A DNA stretch of 64,000 nucleotides. It comes from Bacillus litorisediminis (GTDB taxonomy: Bacteria; Bacillota; Bacilli; Bacillales; JC228). Under the pieces are notes generated by a model. It did no database searches. It saw nothing but the letters and a program-made list of their open reading frames with translations, and was not told the DNA's origin. This document shows positions 25,740 through 34,151 of this stretch, piece by piece (within the stretch, counting starts at the first letter, position 1; each line of letters opens with the position of its first letter). Both the position numbers and the translations under genes were made by a program. The DNA lies in assembly GCF_022808645.1 (NCBI RefSeq), contig NZ_JAKZKT010000003.1, positions 1 to 64,000 of the forward strand. The letters run 5' to 3'.

Positions 25740-26948
25740 CTATTGCTCCTCTGCGTTTTCTATAATCGTTGCAATCCCTTGGCCAACTCCGATACACATG
25801 GTAGCCAGACCAAATTGAACCTTTCTTCGTTTCATCTCATATAGAAGTGTCGTTAATATTCTGGCTCCGCTGGCACCGAGCGGATGACCGTAAGCGATCG
25901 CACCGCCATTGACATTGACCCTCTCAGGGTCCAGTTCTAGCTGTTTGATACACTCCAAGGCCTGTGATGCAAAAGCTTCATTTAACTCAATTAAATCTAA
26001 GTCTCGAACCTGCAATCTAGCCCGCTGCAATGCTTTTCTCGTTGCAAAAATCGGACCCAACCCCATCACACTTGGCTCAAGACCAGCTACAGCTGCAGCG
26101 CGGAATTTTGCCATCGGCTTGAGACCCAATTCCTTTGCCTTTTCGGCTGTCATGAGTAATAAAGCGGCTGCACCGTCGTTGACGCCGGACGCATTACCCG
26201 CTGTTACCGTACCGTCTGGAAAGATTGGCTTAAGCTTGGCTAATGCCTCTAAAGACGTATCCGGTCTTGGATGTTCATCCTGTTCAACCAAGGTTACGGC
26301 TCCTTTTTTCCCTTTCACTTCTACGGGAACCATTTCTTCAGCCATGATTCCGGATTCTATTGCTCTTTTTGCCCTCATTTGACTGGAATAAGCAAATTGA
26401 TCCTGTTTTTCTCTGCTAATGTTAAATCGTTTCGCCACATTTTCCGCAGTTTGCGGCATTGAATCGGTTCCATATTCCCTCTCGAGCTCCGGATTGATAA
26501 ATCTCCAGCCGATGGTCGTATCAAACATTTCGAGATTTCCGCGCGGGAAGTCACTCTCAGGCTTTCCCATGACAAATGGTGCCCTTGTCATACTTTCCGT
26601 ACCGCCTGCGATCATAATGTCGCCGTCACCAACCATAAGCGCCCTGGCGGCATAATTAACAGCGTCTAAGCCAGAGCCGCAGAGACGGTTAATCGTCGTC
26701 CCTGCAACCTCAATCGGAAGTCCAGCCAATAAAGCCGACATTCGAGCGACATTTCGATTATCCTCCCCTGCCTGATTGGCATTCCCCAATATCACTTCCT
26801 CTATTTGTTCCACAGGAAGCTCGGGATTCCTTTTTACCAATTCTTTGATCACGATCGCTCCTAAATCATCCGGTCTAACACTTTTCAAGGCTCCCTTATA
26901 CCTTCCGATTGGCGTCCGGATTGCGTCAACGATTACAACCTCTCTCAT
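25740..26948 (-). CDS. paaJ: 3-oxoadipyl-CoA/acetyl-CoA thiolase
   Basis: Thiolase of 402 residues. Catalytic Cys is in NRLCGSGLDAV (about residue 90), the His in GGAIAYGHPLGASGARI (about 358) and the second Cys in MCIGVGQGIA (about 388). The NRLCGSGLDAVNYAARA and GTDSMPQTAENVA segments are typical of PaaJ/PcaF, which cleave 3-oxoadipyl-CoA and 3-oxo-5,6-dehydrosuberyl-CoA to succinyl- and acetyl-CoA. It starts one base after the paaH stop. Confidence 0.9.
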   Translation of the reverse strand: MREVVIVDAIRTPIGRYKGALKSVRPDDLGAIVIKELVKRNPELPVEQIEEVILGNANQAGEDNRNVARMSALLAGLPIEVAGTTINRLCGSGLDAVNYAARALMVGDGDIMIAGGTESMTRAPFVMGKPESDFPRGNLEMFDTTIGWRFINPELEREYGTDSMPQTAENVAKRFNISREKQDQFAYSSQMRAKRAIESGIMAEEMVPVEVKGKKGAVTLVEQDEHPRPDTSLEALAKLKPIFPDGTVTAGNASGVNDGAAALLLMTAEKAKELGLKPMAKFRAAAVAGLEPSVMGLGPIFATRKALQRARLQVRDLDLIELNEAFASQALECIKQLELDPERVNVNGGAIAYGHPLGASGARILTTLLYEMKRRKVQFGLATMCIGVGQGIATIIENAEEQ

Positions 26949-27818
26949 TCACTGTAACCCCTTTCCCATGTCTGTATAATCGTAGACACCCTTGCCTGTT
27001 TTTCTTCCTAAACGGCCAGCCTTCACATATTGAACAAGCAGTGGTGCAGGTCGATATTTTTCACCCAGCATTTTATGAAGGTAATTTAAATTATTTAACC
27101 GGGTGTCTAACCCAACCAGATCTGCGAGCTCAAATGGACCCATCGGGTAATTTAGGCCCAGTTTAATCGCTTTATCAATTTCTTCCGCTGTTCCGACACC
27201 TTCCTGAAGCATATAAAAGGCTTCATTTCCGACAAGGGCACTAATACGGCTTGTAACAAAGCCAGGGAATTCATTAATCATTACGGTCTCCTTTCCCATT
27301 TTTACCGCAACTTCCTGTGCCATCTTTGCCGTTTCCTCGCTCGTTTCTAATCCTTTAATGATTTCAACTAAAGGCATTTTATGTACAGGGTTAAAGAAAT
27401 GCATCGCTATAACCCGTTCTGGTCTTTTTGTAAAAGAGGCTATTTCTGTCGGACTCATCGTCGACGTATTCGTCGCAAAAAAGGCATGTGGACCGGCATG
27501 CTTGTCAATTGTTTCAAACACTGATTGCTTAATTTGAATATTTTCAGGTACAGCCTCTATTACTAAATCTGCTTTTTCCGCGGATTTTTCAAGGTCAGTC
27601 GTAAAGACTAGTCTGTCTTTAGCTGCCTCCTTTTGTTTAGAGGTTAATTTCCCTCTCTGCACCCCTTTTTCAAAGATCAGATTTAGCTCGTTCTCAGCAC
27701 TTTTTAAGGCTTCTTCCTTCACATCGACTAATTCCACCTCAAAACCGCCAACTGCGGCTACATACGCGATTCCTCGCCCCATTACTCCTGAACCGATTAC
27801 GGTTACACGCTGAATCAT
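26949..27818 (-). CDS. paaH: 3-hydroxyacyl-CoA dehydrogenase
   Basis: NAD-dependent oxidation of 3-hydroxyadipyl-CoA to 3-oxoadipyl-CoA. The Rossmann motif GSGVMGRGIA is near residue 9; the catalytic His is in AMHFFNPVHKMPLVEI and the C-terminal domain follows from about 185 (FVTSRISALVGNEAF). Length 289 is standard. The ATG at 27818 is preferred to a GTG nine bases earlier because AAGGGGTGA is correctly spaced from it. It directly precedes the thiolase gene. Confidence 0.92.
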   Translation of the reverse strand: MIQRVTVIGSGVMGRGIAYVAAVGGFEVELVDVKEEALKSAENELNLIFEKGVQRGKLTSKQKEAAKDRLVFTTDLEKSAEKADLVIEAVPENIQIKQSVFETIDKHAGPHAFFATNTSTMSPTEIASFTKRPERVIAMHFFNPVHKMPLVEIIKGLETSEETAKMAQEVAVKMGKETVMINEFPGFVTSRISALVGNEAFYMLQEGVGTAEEIDKAIKLGLNYPMGPFELADLVGLDTRLNNLNYLHKMLGEKYRPAPLLVQYVKAGRLGRKTGKGVYDYTDMGKGLQ

Positions 27819-27905
27819 TATCGTCACCCCTTAACTCATTAAATGGCAAAAGGCGAGCAGTCTGCAGGAGTTGCTCGCACTTTTGCATCTATGAAATTTT
27901 TAATC

Positions 27906-29423
27906 TTACAAACCAAAAGGATTTAAAGGCTTAGCTCCAAAGTAAGACAGAACACTCTTCGTCTCTGAATAGAGGTCTAATGTTTCAATACTTAGCTCAC
28001 GGCCAAATCCGGATTGCTTGTAGCCGCCAAACGGTGTGCCCGGGAAAGCAGAGAAAGGTGTATTAATCATGACGATCCCTGATTTGATTTCGTTCGCTAC
28101 ACGAGTAGCCCGGGCATGGTCTTTTGTCCAAATCGCAGAAGCAAGACCGTACTCAGAGTCATTCGCAAGACCAATCACTTCTTTTTCGTCCTTAAATTTC
28201 ATGACGACAGCCACTGGCCCAAAGATCTCTTCTTTTACAGCCTTCATCGAATGATTGACATCTGCTATGATCGTTGGCTCATACCAATATCCTTTCTCAT
28301 ATCCTTCGACAACGGCAGGCTTTCCTCCTGCTAAAACTGTCGCACCATCTTCAATCGCCGATTGAACATAGCTATCAATCGTTTCCAGCTGATCTTTGCT
28401 GATAATAGCCCCCACATGTGTCCCAGCATCAAGGGTATTTCCAAGCTTTAATTGCTTGGTTTTTTCAACAAACTTCTCGATGAATTGATCGTAAATGCTC
28501 TCATGAATATAAATGCGAGAACGCGCCTCACATGATTGACCAGTATTATAGAAAATACCAAATAGTGAACCATTTACAGCTGCTTCAACATCGGCATCTT
28601 CAAAAATCAGACTAGGAGATTTTCCGCCAAGCTCTAAGGTAACTCGCTTTAAAGTTTGGGATGCTTTTGCCATAATATCCTTCCCAATCGGTGTAGACCC
28701 AGTAAAGGCAACCTTGTCTACTATTGGATGCTCCACTAAGTAGTTCCCTATTTTCGAACCTGAACCAGGCAATACATTGACAACGCCCTCTGGAACTCCA
28801 GCCTCATGACAAATTTCAGTCAATACAATGGCTGTCAATGGAGTTAAGCTCGCAGGTTTAAGCACTACTGAACAGCCAGCTGCAAGAGCAGGAGCTATTT
28901 TCCACGCAGCCATCATCAGCGGATAATTCCAAGGAATAATTTGTGCACACACGCCAACCGGTTCTTTTTGGGTATAGTTAAAAAATTGACCTGGCATGCT
29001 GTTTACATTTCCTCTGTGTCCTACGATCGCTCCGGCGTAAAATTCAAAATCCTCAATCGCCTGCATCACTTGGCCTTGAGCTGCTGAAATCGTTTTTCCG
29101 CTGTCTAATACTTCAAGTTCAACCAATTCGTTAAAGCGGCTTCTCATGATCGAGGCAATTTTGTTAAGAACACGAGCTCGCTTCCCTACTGGAAAGCGCT
29201 TCCACTTACCATTGTCAAATGCGTGTCTGGCAGCCTGAACCGCTCTTTCTGCATCTTCAATGGATGCTTTTGCAACAGTTGCAACTGCCTCTCCTGTCGC
29301 TGGGTTGTATGTAGTGTATGTTTCACCTGAAACACTCTCAACCCGCTCTCCGCCAATGATTAGTGAGTAATGTTCTCTTTTAACCGGCAATACTTCCATT
29401 TTTTCTTCCTTAACTGTTGCCAT
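27906..29423 (-). CDS. Aldehyde dehydrogenase (single domain, PaaZ-ALDH counterpart or phenylacetaldehyde dehydrogenase)
   Basis: NAD(P)-dependent aldehyde dehydrogenase of 505 residues. Catalytic Cys is in NTGQSCEARSR and the general-base Glu in LELGGKSP; the cofactor region is IIPWNYPLMM and FTGSTPIGK. PaaZ of E. coli joins such a domain to a MaoC hydratase that opens the oxepin ring; here the MaoC half is absent. In the operon it probably oxidises the ring-opened semialdehyde (3-oxo-5,6-dehydrosuberyl-CoA semialdehyde); phenylacetaldehyde oxidation is the alternative. GAGGAGG precedes the start by about nine bases. Confidence 0.9.
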   Translation of the reverse strand: MATVKEEKMEVLPVKREHYSLIIGGERVESVSGETYTTYNPATGEAVATVAKASIEDAERAVQAARHAFDNGKWKRFPVGKRARVLNKIASIMRSRFNELVELEVLDSGKTISAAQGQVMQAIEDFEFYAGAIVGHRGNVNSMPGQFFNYTQKEPVGVCAQIIPWNYPLMMAAWKIAPALAAGCSVVLKPASLTPLTAIVLTEICHEAGVPEGVVNVLPGSGSKIGNYLVEHPIVDKVAFTGSTPIGKDIMAKASQTLKRVTLELGGKSPSLIFEDADVEAAVNGSLFGIFYNTGQSCEARSRIYIHESIYDQFIEKFVEKTKQLKLGNTLDAGTHVGAIISKDQLETIDSYVQSAIEDGATVLAGGKPAVVEGYEKGYWYEPTIIADVNHSMKAVKEEIFGPVAVVMKFKDEKEVIGLANDSEYGLASAIWTKDHARATRVANEIKSGIVMINTPFSAFPGTPFGGYKQSGFGRELSIETLDLYSETKSVLSYFGAKPLNPFGL

Positions 29424-29442
29424 CGTTCATTCCTCCTCTTTT

Positions 29443-30225
29443 TTAGTTCCCATTAAACACAGGCTTTCTTTTTTCTAAAAAGGCTTGAACGCCCTCTTTG
29501 TGATCAGCTGAATGACCTGCTATTTGTTGAGCATACGCTTCTTTTTCCAGCATTCCTTCTAATGTTTCATCGAAGCTAATCCGTAAGTATCGTTTAATGA
29601 GACCAATTGCTTTGGTCGGCATTTGTGCAAGCCTCGATGCAAAAGCTTCTACGGTTTGATCAAATACTTCAGCTGCAGCAACCTGAGTGACAAGACCATA
29701 CTCTTTGGCTTGTTCTGCATTGATTTTCTCACCTAAAACGGCAAGCTCCATTGCTTTGGCTAGTCCAACGATACGAGGCAGGTAGTACAGGTTGCCTGAA
29801 TCTGGAACTAATCCAACGTGGATAAAAGCCTCTACGAAACTAGCTTTCTCTGAAGCGATTCGAAAATCACAAGCAAGTGCCAAGCTCATCCCAGCTCCAG
29901 CAGCTACACCGTTGATTGCCGCGATCACTGGTATTTCGAGTCCGGCAATTGCTTCAATCATCGGATTGTAGCGTGTTCTTAAAACCTCGCCAAAATCGGA
30001 GTCTTCGCCGACATCACTTAAGTCCTGTCCTGAACAAAACGCTCTCCCGGCTCCAGTTATGACAACGGCTCTAATATTTGCGTTTTTTCCTGCGTCCTTG
30101 ATAGCCCGCGTTACCTCTTTATTCATTTGTTCATTAAAAGCGTTGAGTTTGTCAGGACGATTTAGGGTCAGCCAAAGAACGTTATTTTTTTCTTCAGTTA
30201 CTATCGTTTCAAACACGTCGTTCAC
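29443..30225 (-). CDS. paaG: Ring-1,2-epoxyphenylacetyl-CoA isomerase (PaaG)
   Basis: Crotonase-family isomerase that converts the epoxide to oxepin-CoA. Unlike a hydratase, the first catalytic Glu is missing (GAGMSLALACD) and the second position is replaced by the isomerase Asp in GLVPDSG, as in PaaG. Residues 15-260 make up the crotonase fold. It begins with GTG immediately after the paaF stop; AAAGGAAG overlaps that stop. Its place directly after paaF and before the aldehyde dehydrogenase fits the pathway order. Confidence 0.9.
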   Translation of the reverse strand: MNDVFETIVTEEKNNVLWLTLNRPDKLNAFNEQMNKEVTRAIKDAGKNANIRAVVITGAGRAFCSGQDLSDVGEDSDFGEVLRTRYNPMIEAIAGLEIPVIAAINGVAAGAGMSLALACDFRIASEKASFVEAFIHVGLVPDSGNLYYLPRIVGLAKAMELAVLGEKINAEQAKEYGLVTQVAAAEVFDQTVEAFASRLAQMPTKAIGLIKRYLRISFDETLEGMLEKEAYAQQIAGHSADHKEGVQAFLEKRKPVFNGN

Positions 30226-31002
30226 CTATCTTCCTTTAAAGGATGGCTTTCTTTTTTCCTGAAAGGCTTTCATCCCTTCTTTTTGATCCTCTGATGCAAA
30301 TAAGAGATAGAAGTTCTTTCTTTCAAACTGCATGCCTTCAGCTAACGTATAATCTTCTGCTTTTTCTACCGCTTCCTTAATGAGACGGACCGATAATGCA
30401 GGTTTGGAGGCTACTTTTCTAGCAAACTGAAAGGTTTCCTCCCACAAAAGCTCAGGCGCAATCAGCCGATTGACCACCCCATAATGAAGGGCTTCCTTTC
30501 CAGACATCATCTCGCCAGACCAAAGCCACTCTAAGGCTTTCGTTTTTCCCATAAGTCTGGTTAAACGCTGGGTACCTCCTGCTCCAGGCATCACACCAAT
30601 GTTGATTTCAGGAAATCCAAATTTTGCATCTTCAGCTGCAAAAAGCAAATCACAGCTTAATGCGAGTTCAAACCCTCCGCCAAGTGCAAAGCCTTGAACT
30701 GCTCCAATGATCGGTTTTTTTATCATATTCATTCTGTCCCAATCTTTAAATTGGTTGAGAAGCTCCATACGAATTGCATCATCATCGGCCATTTCATCGA
30801 TATCTGCACCAGCAGCAAAAGCCCTGCCTTTTCCAGTCAAAACAATCACTTTCACATCATCGCGCTGATCGAATTCATCAAAAACGGCTACAATTTCACG
30901 AATCATTGCCCGGTTTAATGCATTTAACACTTTTGGCCGATTTAAACAAACATGACCAATCCCGTCTTTCACCGACACTTCAATATATTGAAAATTAGAC
31001 AT
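30226..31002 (-). CDS. paaF: Enoyl-CoA hydratase (PaaF)
   Basis: Crotonase-fold hydratase of 258 residues with both glutamates (GGGFELALSCD; FPEINIGVMPGAGG) and the oxyanion segment FAAGADIDEM. By order and similarity it is the 2,3-dehydroadipyl-CoA hydratase of the paa pathway. It overlaps the end of the EthD-like gene by eight bases and its ribosome site GGGGAAGAAGAG lies inside that gene. Its stop abuts the GTG of paaG, so three genes are tightly coupled. Confidence 0.88.
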   Translation of the reverse strand: MSNFQYIEVSVKDGIGHVCLNRPKVLNALNRAMIREIVAVFDEFDQRDDVKVIVLTGKGRAFAAGADIDEMADDDAIRMELLNQFKDWDRMNMIKKPIIGAVQGFALGGGFELALSCDLLFAAEDAKFGFPEINIGVMPGAGGTQRLTRLMGKTKALEWLWSGEMMSGKEALHYGVVNRLIAPELLWEETFQFARKVASKPALSVRLIKEAVEKAEDYTLAEGMQFERKNFYLLFASEDQKEGMKAFQEKRKPSFKGR

Positions 31003-31288
31003 TCTCTTCTTCCCCGAACATAAAGGTTGCTAAATGTCCGGCAAACTTACTGGCATCCTTCAACGAAGCTTTTGCCTCTTCCGTCTGTGAAGCAGCTTTA
31101 AAGGCTTCTTTATTTTCATAATACATTTCACACATTAAATAATAGTCATGCTCACCTTTAAGCTTTGTTACTTTAATGTTTTGCAGACCAGGGATTTTTT
31201 TCGTGATTGGCATATGGGTGTTAAAGTAGTAATCATCAAATTCCGCAGGATTTTCAGGTTTTTTGTACAATACGATTACTTTATACAT
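30995..31288 (-). CDS. EthD-like small ferredoxin-fold protein
   Basis: A 97-residue protein of the EthD family (dimeric alpha-beta barrel): start MYKVIVLYKKPENPAEFDDYYFNTHMPI and a helix with EAFKAASQTEEAKAS. EthD proteins accompany monooxygenase and ring-degradation systems, but their task is unclear. Here it lies between paaD and paaF, inside the paa operon, so a role in handling an unstable ring intermediate (lactone isomerase or stress protection) is possible. AAAGGAAG lies about ten bases before the ATG. Confidence 0.82.
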   Translation of the reverse strand: MYKVIVLYKKPENPAEFDDYYFNTHMPITKKIPGLQNIKVTKLKGEHDYYLMCEMYYENKEAFKAASQTEEAKASLKDASKFAGHLATFMFGEEENV

Positions 31289-31358
31289 AGTTCGGCTTCC
31301 TTTCTTAACATAGATTTGATTTGCTTTAGGGACTTTCTAAGATAGGCTGGTATATCAG

Positions 31359-31856
31359 TTACATCATGGTAGATACTGGCTTCATGGCTTCAAACGGATT
31401 TTTGCAAGATTTGCAGTAAAGGATACTTCTGCACGCAGTTGGCCCAAAGAGGTTTTCCATCGTTGTGTATGGCGACCCGCAATAAGGGCAATCTACTTTC
31501 CAAAGTCCATCCTTTTCCAAGTACTTTGGGGGAGGTGCAATTCCAAATTCTTTTAAACGTTCCCTCCCCCGTTCAGTAACACGATCAGATGTCCAAGGCG
31601 GGTCATAAATAAAACGAACCTCAACACGCTGAACCTGCGGAAGCTGATAAATTGCCTTTTCCATATTATTGCGAATTATATCCAGGGCTGGACATCCGAC
31701 AAAAGTAGGAAGAGCCTCAATCTGTACTCGGCCATCCTCAACCTCTACCCGTTCAATCATCCCCAAATCTATTACACTAACAGAATCTATTTCAGGATCC
31801 TTCACATTATGAAGAACCTCTAAAACTTTTTTATGAAGCTCAGATTGGAGTTTCAT
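31359..31856 (-). CDS. paaD: Phenylacetyl-CoA epoxidase accessory protein PaaD
   Basis: A 165-residue protein with an N-terminal MIP18/DUF59 domain (NVKDPEIDSVSVIDLGMIERV; PTFVGCPALDII) and a C-terminal zinc-binding segment (CPYCGS, then YCKSCKNPFE). PaaD is needed for maturation of the PaaABC(E) epoxidase, probably in iron-cluster assembly. It follows paaC by 42 bases. All four cysteines expected for the terminal site are visible. Confidence 0.93.
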   Translation of the reverse strand: MKLQSELHKKVLEVLHNVKDPEIDSVSVIDLGMIERVEVEDGRVQIEALPTFVGCPALDIIRNNMEKAIYQLPQVQRVEVRFIYDPPWTSDRVTERGRERLKEFGIAPPPKYLEKDGLWKVDCPYCGSPYTTMENLFGPTACRSILYCKSCKNPFEAMKPVSTMM

Positions 31857-31898
31857 ATCACCACTGCTTTCTAAAATTTAGTCATCGCCTTCAGAAGT

Positions 31899-32723
31899 CT
31901 ACCAAACAGCATTTGGATCGGATGCATATACGGCACTTAGTGTGTTAAGCGCGTCCTCTAAATCATTTGTATGGATTCCTTCGCGTCCATTTCCTAGCTT
32001 CATCTTGCACGGACCCGGAAAATCCACCTGAACTTCTGCCAAAATTGGCTTCATATAAGAAATCCACGCTTCTGTCAGCTTATCTTCACAATCAATCAGC
32101 TGATGATGTACCATCTCATCTGCTAAAGCGCCAAGTGAAAGCACCCCTTGAAATTCATCCCACACTCGACCGATTGCTTCCCTCATGCGTTCCCGTGCTT
32201 CGCCTTTTGCAAGTGTAAGCTGCTTAAACCACGTGGACCAATGCATAATATGGTAATACTGCTCCATACTGATTTTAATGGCAGCGTTCCGCAGCGGTAC
32301 ATAACTTGAGTTTTTCAATGAATCTAGTTTTATCTTTTTATACGTGTCGTAAAAATAGTTTCGGACTACGGTAAAAGCCCAGTCGTACCTAGGTTCTTCT
32401 AAATACGTTCCTGTACCATTTTTTAGTTCTAAAAGAATCGCATTTTTTCTATCTGATGCTTTTCTGCCATGCGCCAAGAAGTCAGCATCCCCTTCACCGA
32501 GCTCTTCAAGAAGCTGGTAATACATGGCTGCATGACCCATCGTATCTTGACTGATGGAGGAAAAAGCCACATCCTCTTCGATATGAGGGGCAAGCCCTAA
32601 CCATTCAGATCCTCTAAATGCCAGGAGAAAATCGTCGTCTGCAAGCTGATATAGAAGCTCTGTCAGGGCTTCACAGTAGGCTCGATTTTCTTTAGCTTGT
32701 TGTCCGTTTTCGATTAGCAGCAT
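31899..32723 (-). CDS. paaC: Phenylacetyl-CoA epoxidase structural subunit PaaC
   Basis: Ferritin-like, catalytically inactive partner of PaaA in the ring 1,2-epoxidase. The 274-residue protein shows the conserved YQLADDDFLLAFRGSEWLGLAPHIEEDVAFSS and DTMGHAAMYYQLLEELGE regions in the first 80 residues and SMEQYYHIMHWSTWF in the middle. The start has GGGGGGAGG and overlaps paaB by 32 bases, which suggests coupled translation. Confidence 0.93.
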   Translation of the reverse strand: MLLIENGQQAKENRAYCEALTELLYQLADDDFLLAFRGSEWLGLAPHIEEDVAFSSISQDTMGHAAMYYQLLEELGEGDADFLAHGRKASDRKNAILLELKNGTGTYLEEPRYDWAFTVVRNYFYDTYKKIKLDSLKNSSYVPLRNAAIKISMEQYYHIMHWSTWFKQLTLAKGEARERMREAIGRVWDEFQGVLSLGALADEMVHHQLIDCEDKLTEAWISYMKPILAEVQVDFPGPCKMKLGNGREGIHTNDLEDALNTLSAVYASDPNAVW

Positions 32724-33072
32724 CTTGATCCTCCCCCCATGATAGAATTTCTTTTTCGTCTAATACCCCTTGCTCATATTCACGCCATTTTTTCTTTAAA
32801 TAACCGTAACCCTTCGTAAGGCGGTAATCTTTATTATCAATTCGCTTTAATGTTTCTTTTTCTTCCTCAGTCATTTTTCTAATGTCTGAACGCTTCACTA
32901 CCCAAATATCTATAACGGGCTCGCGCCGCATAAAATTTTCCTGTGCCATTACCAGCGCGATTTCATGGTTAGGCGCAAGCAAACTAAATTGATATTGCAT
33001 ATCTGTTTTTTCATTACGTTTACTAAATACTTCAAAAACTTCATAAAAGCCTTCTGTATGATTGTCAGCCAT
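32692..33072 (-). CDS. paaB: Phenylacetyl-CoA epoxidase subunit PaaB
   Basis: Small subunit bridging PaaAC heterodimers. Residues 8-60 (FYEVFEVFSKRNEKTDMQY; HEIALVMAQENFMRREPVIDIWVV) are characteristic; the C terminus is an extension of charged helix. It lies 11 bases after paaA with AGGAGGG before its start and overlaps paaC. Confidence 0.93.
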   Translation of the reverse strand: MADNHTEGFYEVFEVFSKRNEKTDMQYQFSLLAPNHEIALVMAQENFMRREPVIDIWVVKRSDIRKMTEEEKETLKRIDNKDYRLTKGYGYLKKKWREYEQGVLDEKEILSWGEDQDAANRKRTTS

Positions 33073-33083
33073 GCTGTTCCCTC

Positions 33084-34052
33084 CTAAACGGCTACACTGT
33101 CAGGCTTAAGAGCCTCTCGAACCCAGCTGTTGTTTTCGTATGCAATTTCCCTGAGGCGGAGTCTTGCTTTTGATTTTGGTCCTTCATTTTTGATAATTTT
33201 CTTGAATTCATTCCAATCTGGCTGCTGGTAAACCCACTTTTCTTGGTCTTTGTCATAATACATCGTTGGATCCGGCAGTCTTAATCCAAGAGCTAGCATT
33301 CTTGGAATGTATTTATCAAAGAATTGCTGTCTGAGCTCTTCATTCGTTTTCTTGCGAATTTTATATTTAATCGTAATGTCTTGCTTAGATGAACCAGTTG
33401 TTTCTGCAGATGCCGGACCAAAAAACATCAGTAAGGCTGGCCACCAGCGGTCGATTGCATCCTGAATCATCGCTTTTTGCTCCTCGGTACCTTCAGCTAG
33501 TGCAAGAATAATAGATTCTCCATGGGCTGCATGGAACACTTCTTCCGCACAAATCCGCTGAAGTGCACGGGCATAAGGTCCATAACTGGCATTTAACATA
33601 TTGGTTTGTGAGATAATAGCAGCTCCATCTACAAGCCAGCCAATTAAACCGGCATCTCCCCATGTAGGCGCTTCCATATGGAACACATTATGAAACTTTA
33701 AATCTCCTGAAAACAGATCCTGCATAATATGCTCGCGGTTTTTGCCTAATGGCTTCATCAAATCCTCAGCCACGCGCAAAAGCAATTGTCCGTGCCCCAT
33801 TTCATCTTGAACCTTTGCCATAATTCCCAGCTTTCTTTTTAGGCTCGGTGCTTTTGGCACCCATTCTTTCTCAGGCAATGCTCCCATAATTTCACTGATC
33901 CCGTGCATCGAGATAAGCTTAATCAACGCAATCCGATATTCCTCTGGCATCCAGTCATCTGCTTCTATTTTCTCACCTGCTTCGATCCGCTCCATAAAAC
34001 GCTGATACTTCTCGTCTTCTGTCATAGAAGAGAAGGTCGAAGAAATTGACAT
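33084..34052 (-). CDS. paaA: Phenylacetyl-CoA 1,2-epoxidase catalytic subunit PaaA
   Basis: Diiron oxygenase subunit that epoxidises the aromatic ring of phenylacetyl-CoA. The diiron ligands lie in DEMGHGQLLLRVAED (Glu84, His87) and in EEVFHAAHGES in the next helix pair; DWMPEEYR and MHGISEIMGALPEKEWVPKAPSL are PaaA signatures. Length 322 is normal. It is the first gene of the paa operon, with a near-perfect sigma-A promoter and overlapping palindrome 30-75 bases upstream, so expression should be induced when the repressor binds its ligand. Confidence 0.95.
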   Translation of the reverse strand: MSISSTFSSMTEDEKYQRFMERIEAGEKIEADDWMPEEYRIALIKLISMHGISEIMGALPEKEWVPKAPSLKRKLGIMAKVQDEMGHGQLLLRVAEDLMKPLGKNREHIMQDLFSGDLKFHNVFHMEAPTWGDAGLIGWLVDGAAIISQTNMLNASYGPYARALQRICAEEVFHAAHGESIILALAEGTEEQKAMIQDAIDRWWPALLMFFGPASAETTGSSKQDITIKYKIRKKTNEELRQQFFDKYIPRMLALGLRLPDPTMYYDKDQEKWVYQQPDWNEFKKIIKNEGPKSKARLRLREIAYENNSWVREALKPDSVAV

Positions 34053-34080
34053 AGTTTTAACCCCTTCCTTTTTTAGTTAT

Positions 34081-34101
34081 ATAACGTTTATTTAACGTTA
34101 T
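34081..34101 (-). promoter_or_regulatory. Palindromic operator B of the Phe/paa regulon
   Basis: Identical arms to operator A (ATAACGTT/AACGTTAT) with a five-base spacer TATTT; 20 of 21 bases match the site at 19103. On the minus strand it begins in the last two bases of the -10 box TATAAT of the paaA promoter, exactly as at operator A. Confidence 0.8.
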
Positions 34102-34128
34102 TATATTTTATTGTTATATTATATTCAA
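34100..34128 (-). promoter_or_regulatory. Sigma-A promoter for the paaA operon
   Basis: On the minus strand TTGAAT (34128-34123) and consensus TATAAT (34105-34100) are 17 bases apart; operator B covers the region just downstream. Confidence 0.78.
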
Positions 34129-34137
34129 GCAAAGTAA

Positions 34138-34151
34138 TAAAAGCGCTTTTA
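34138..34151 (-). promoter_or_regulatory. Cre-like palindrome upstream of the paaA promoter
   Basis: TAAAAGCGCTTTTA is a perfect 14-bp palindrome matching the cre consensus at the central positions with two mismatches at the ends. It covers the paaK stop and lies just before the paaA -35 box. Confidence 0.4.
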
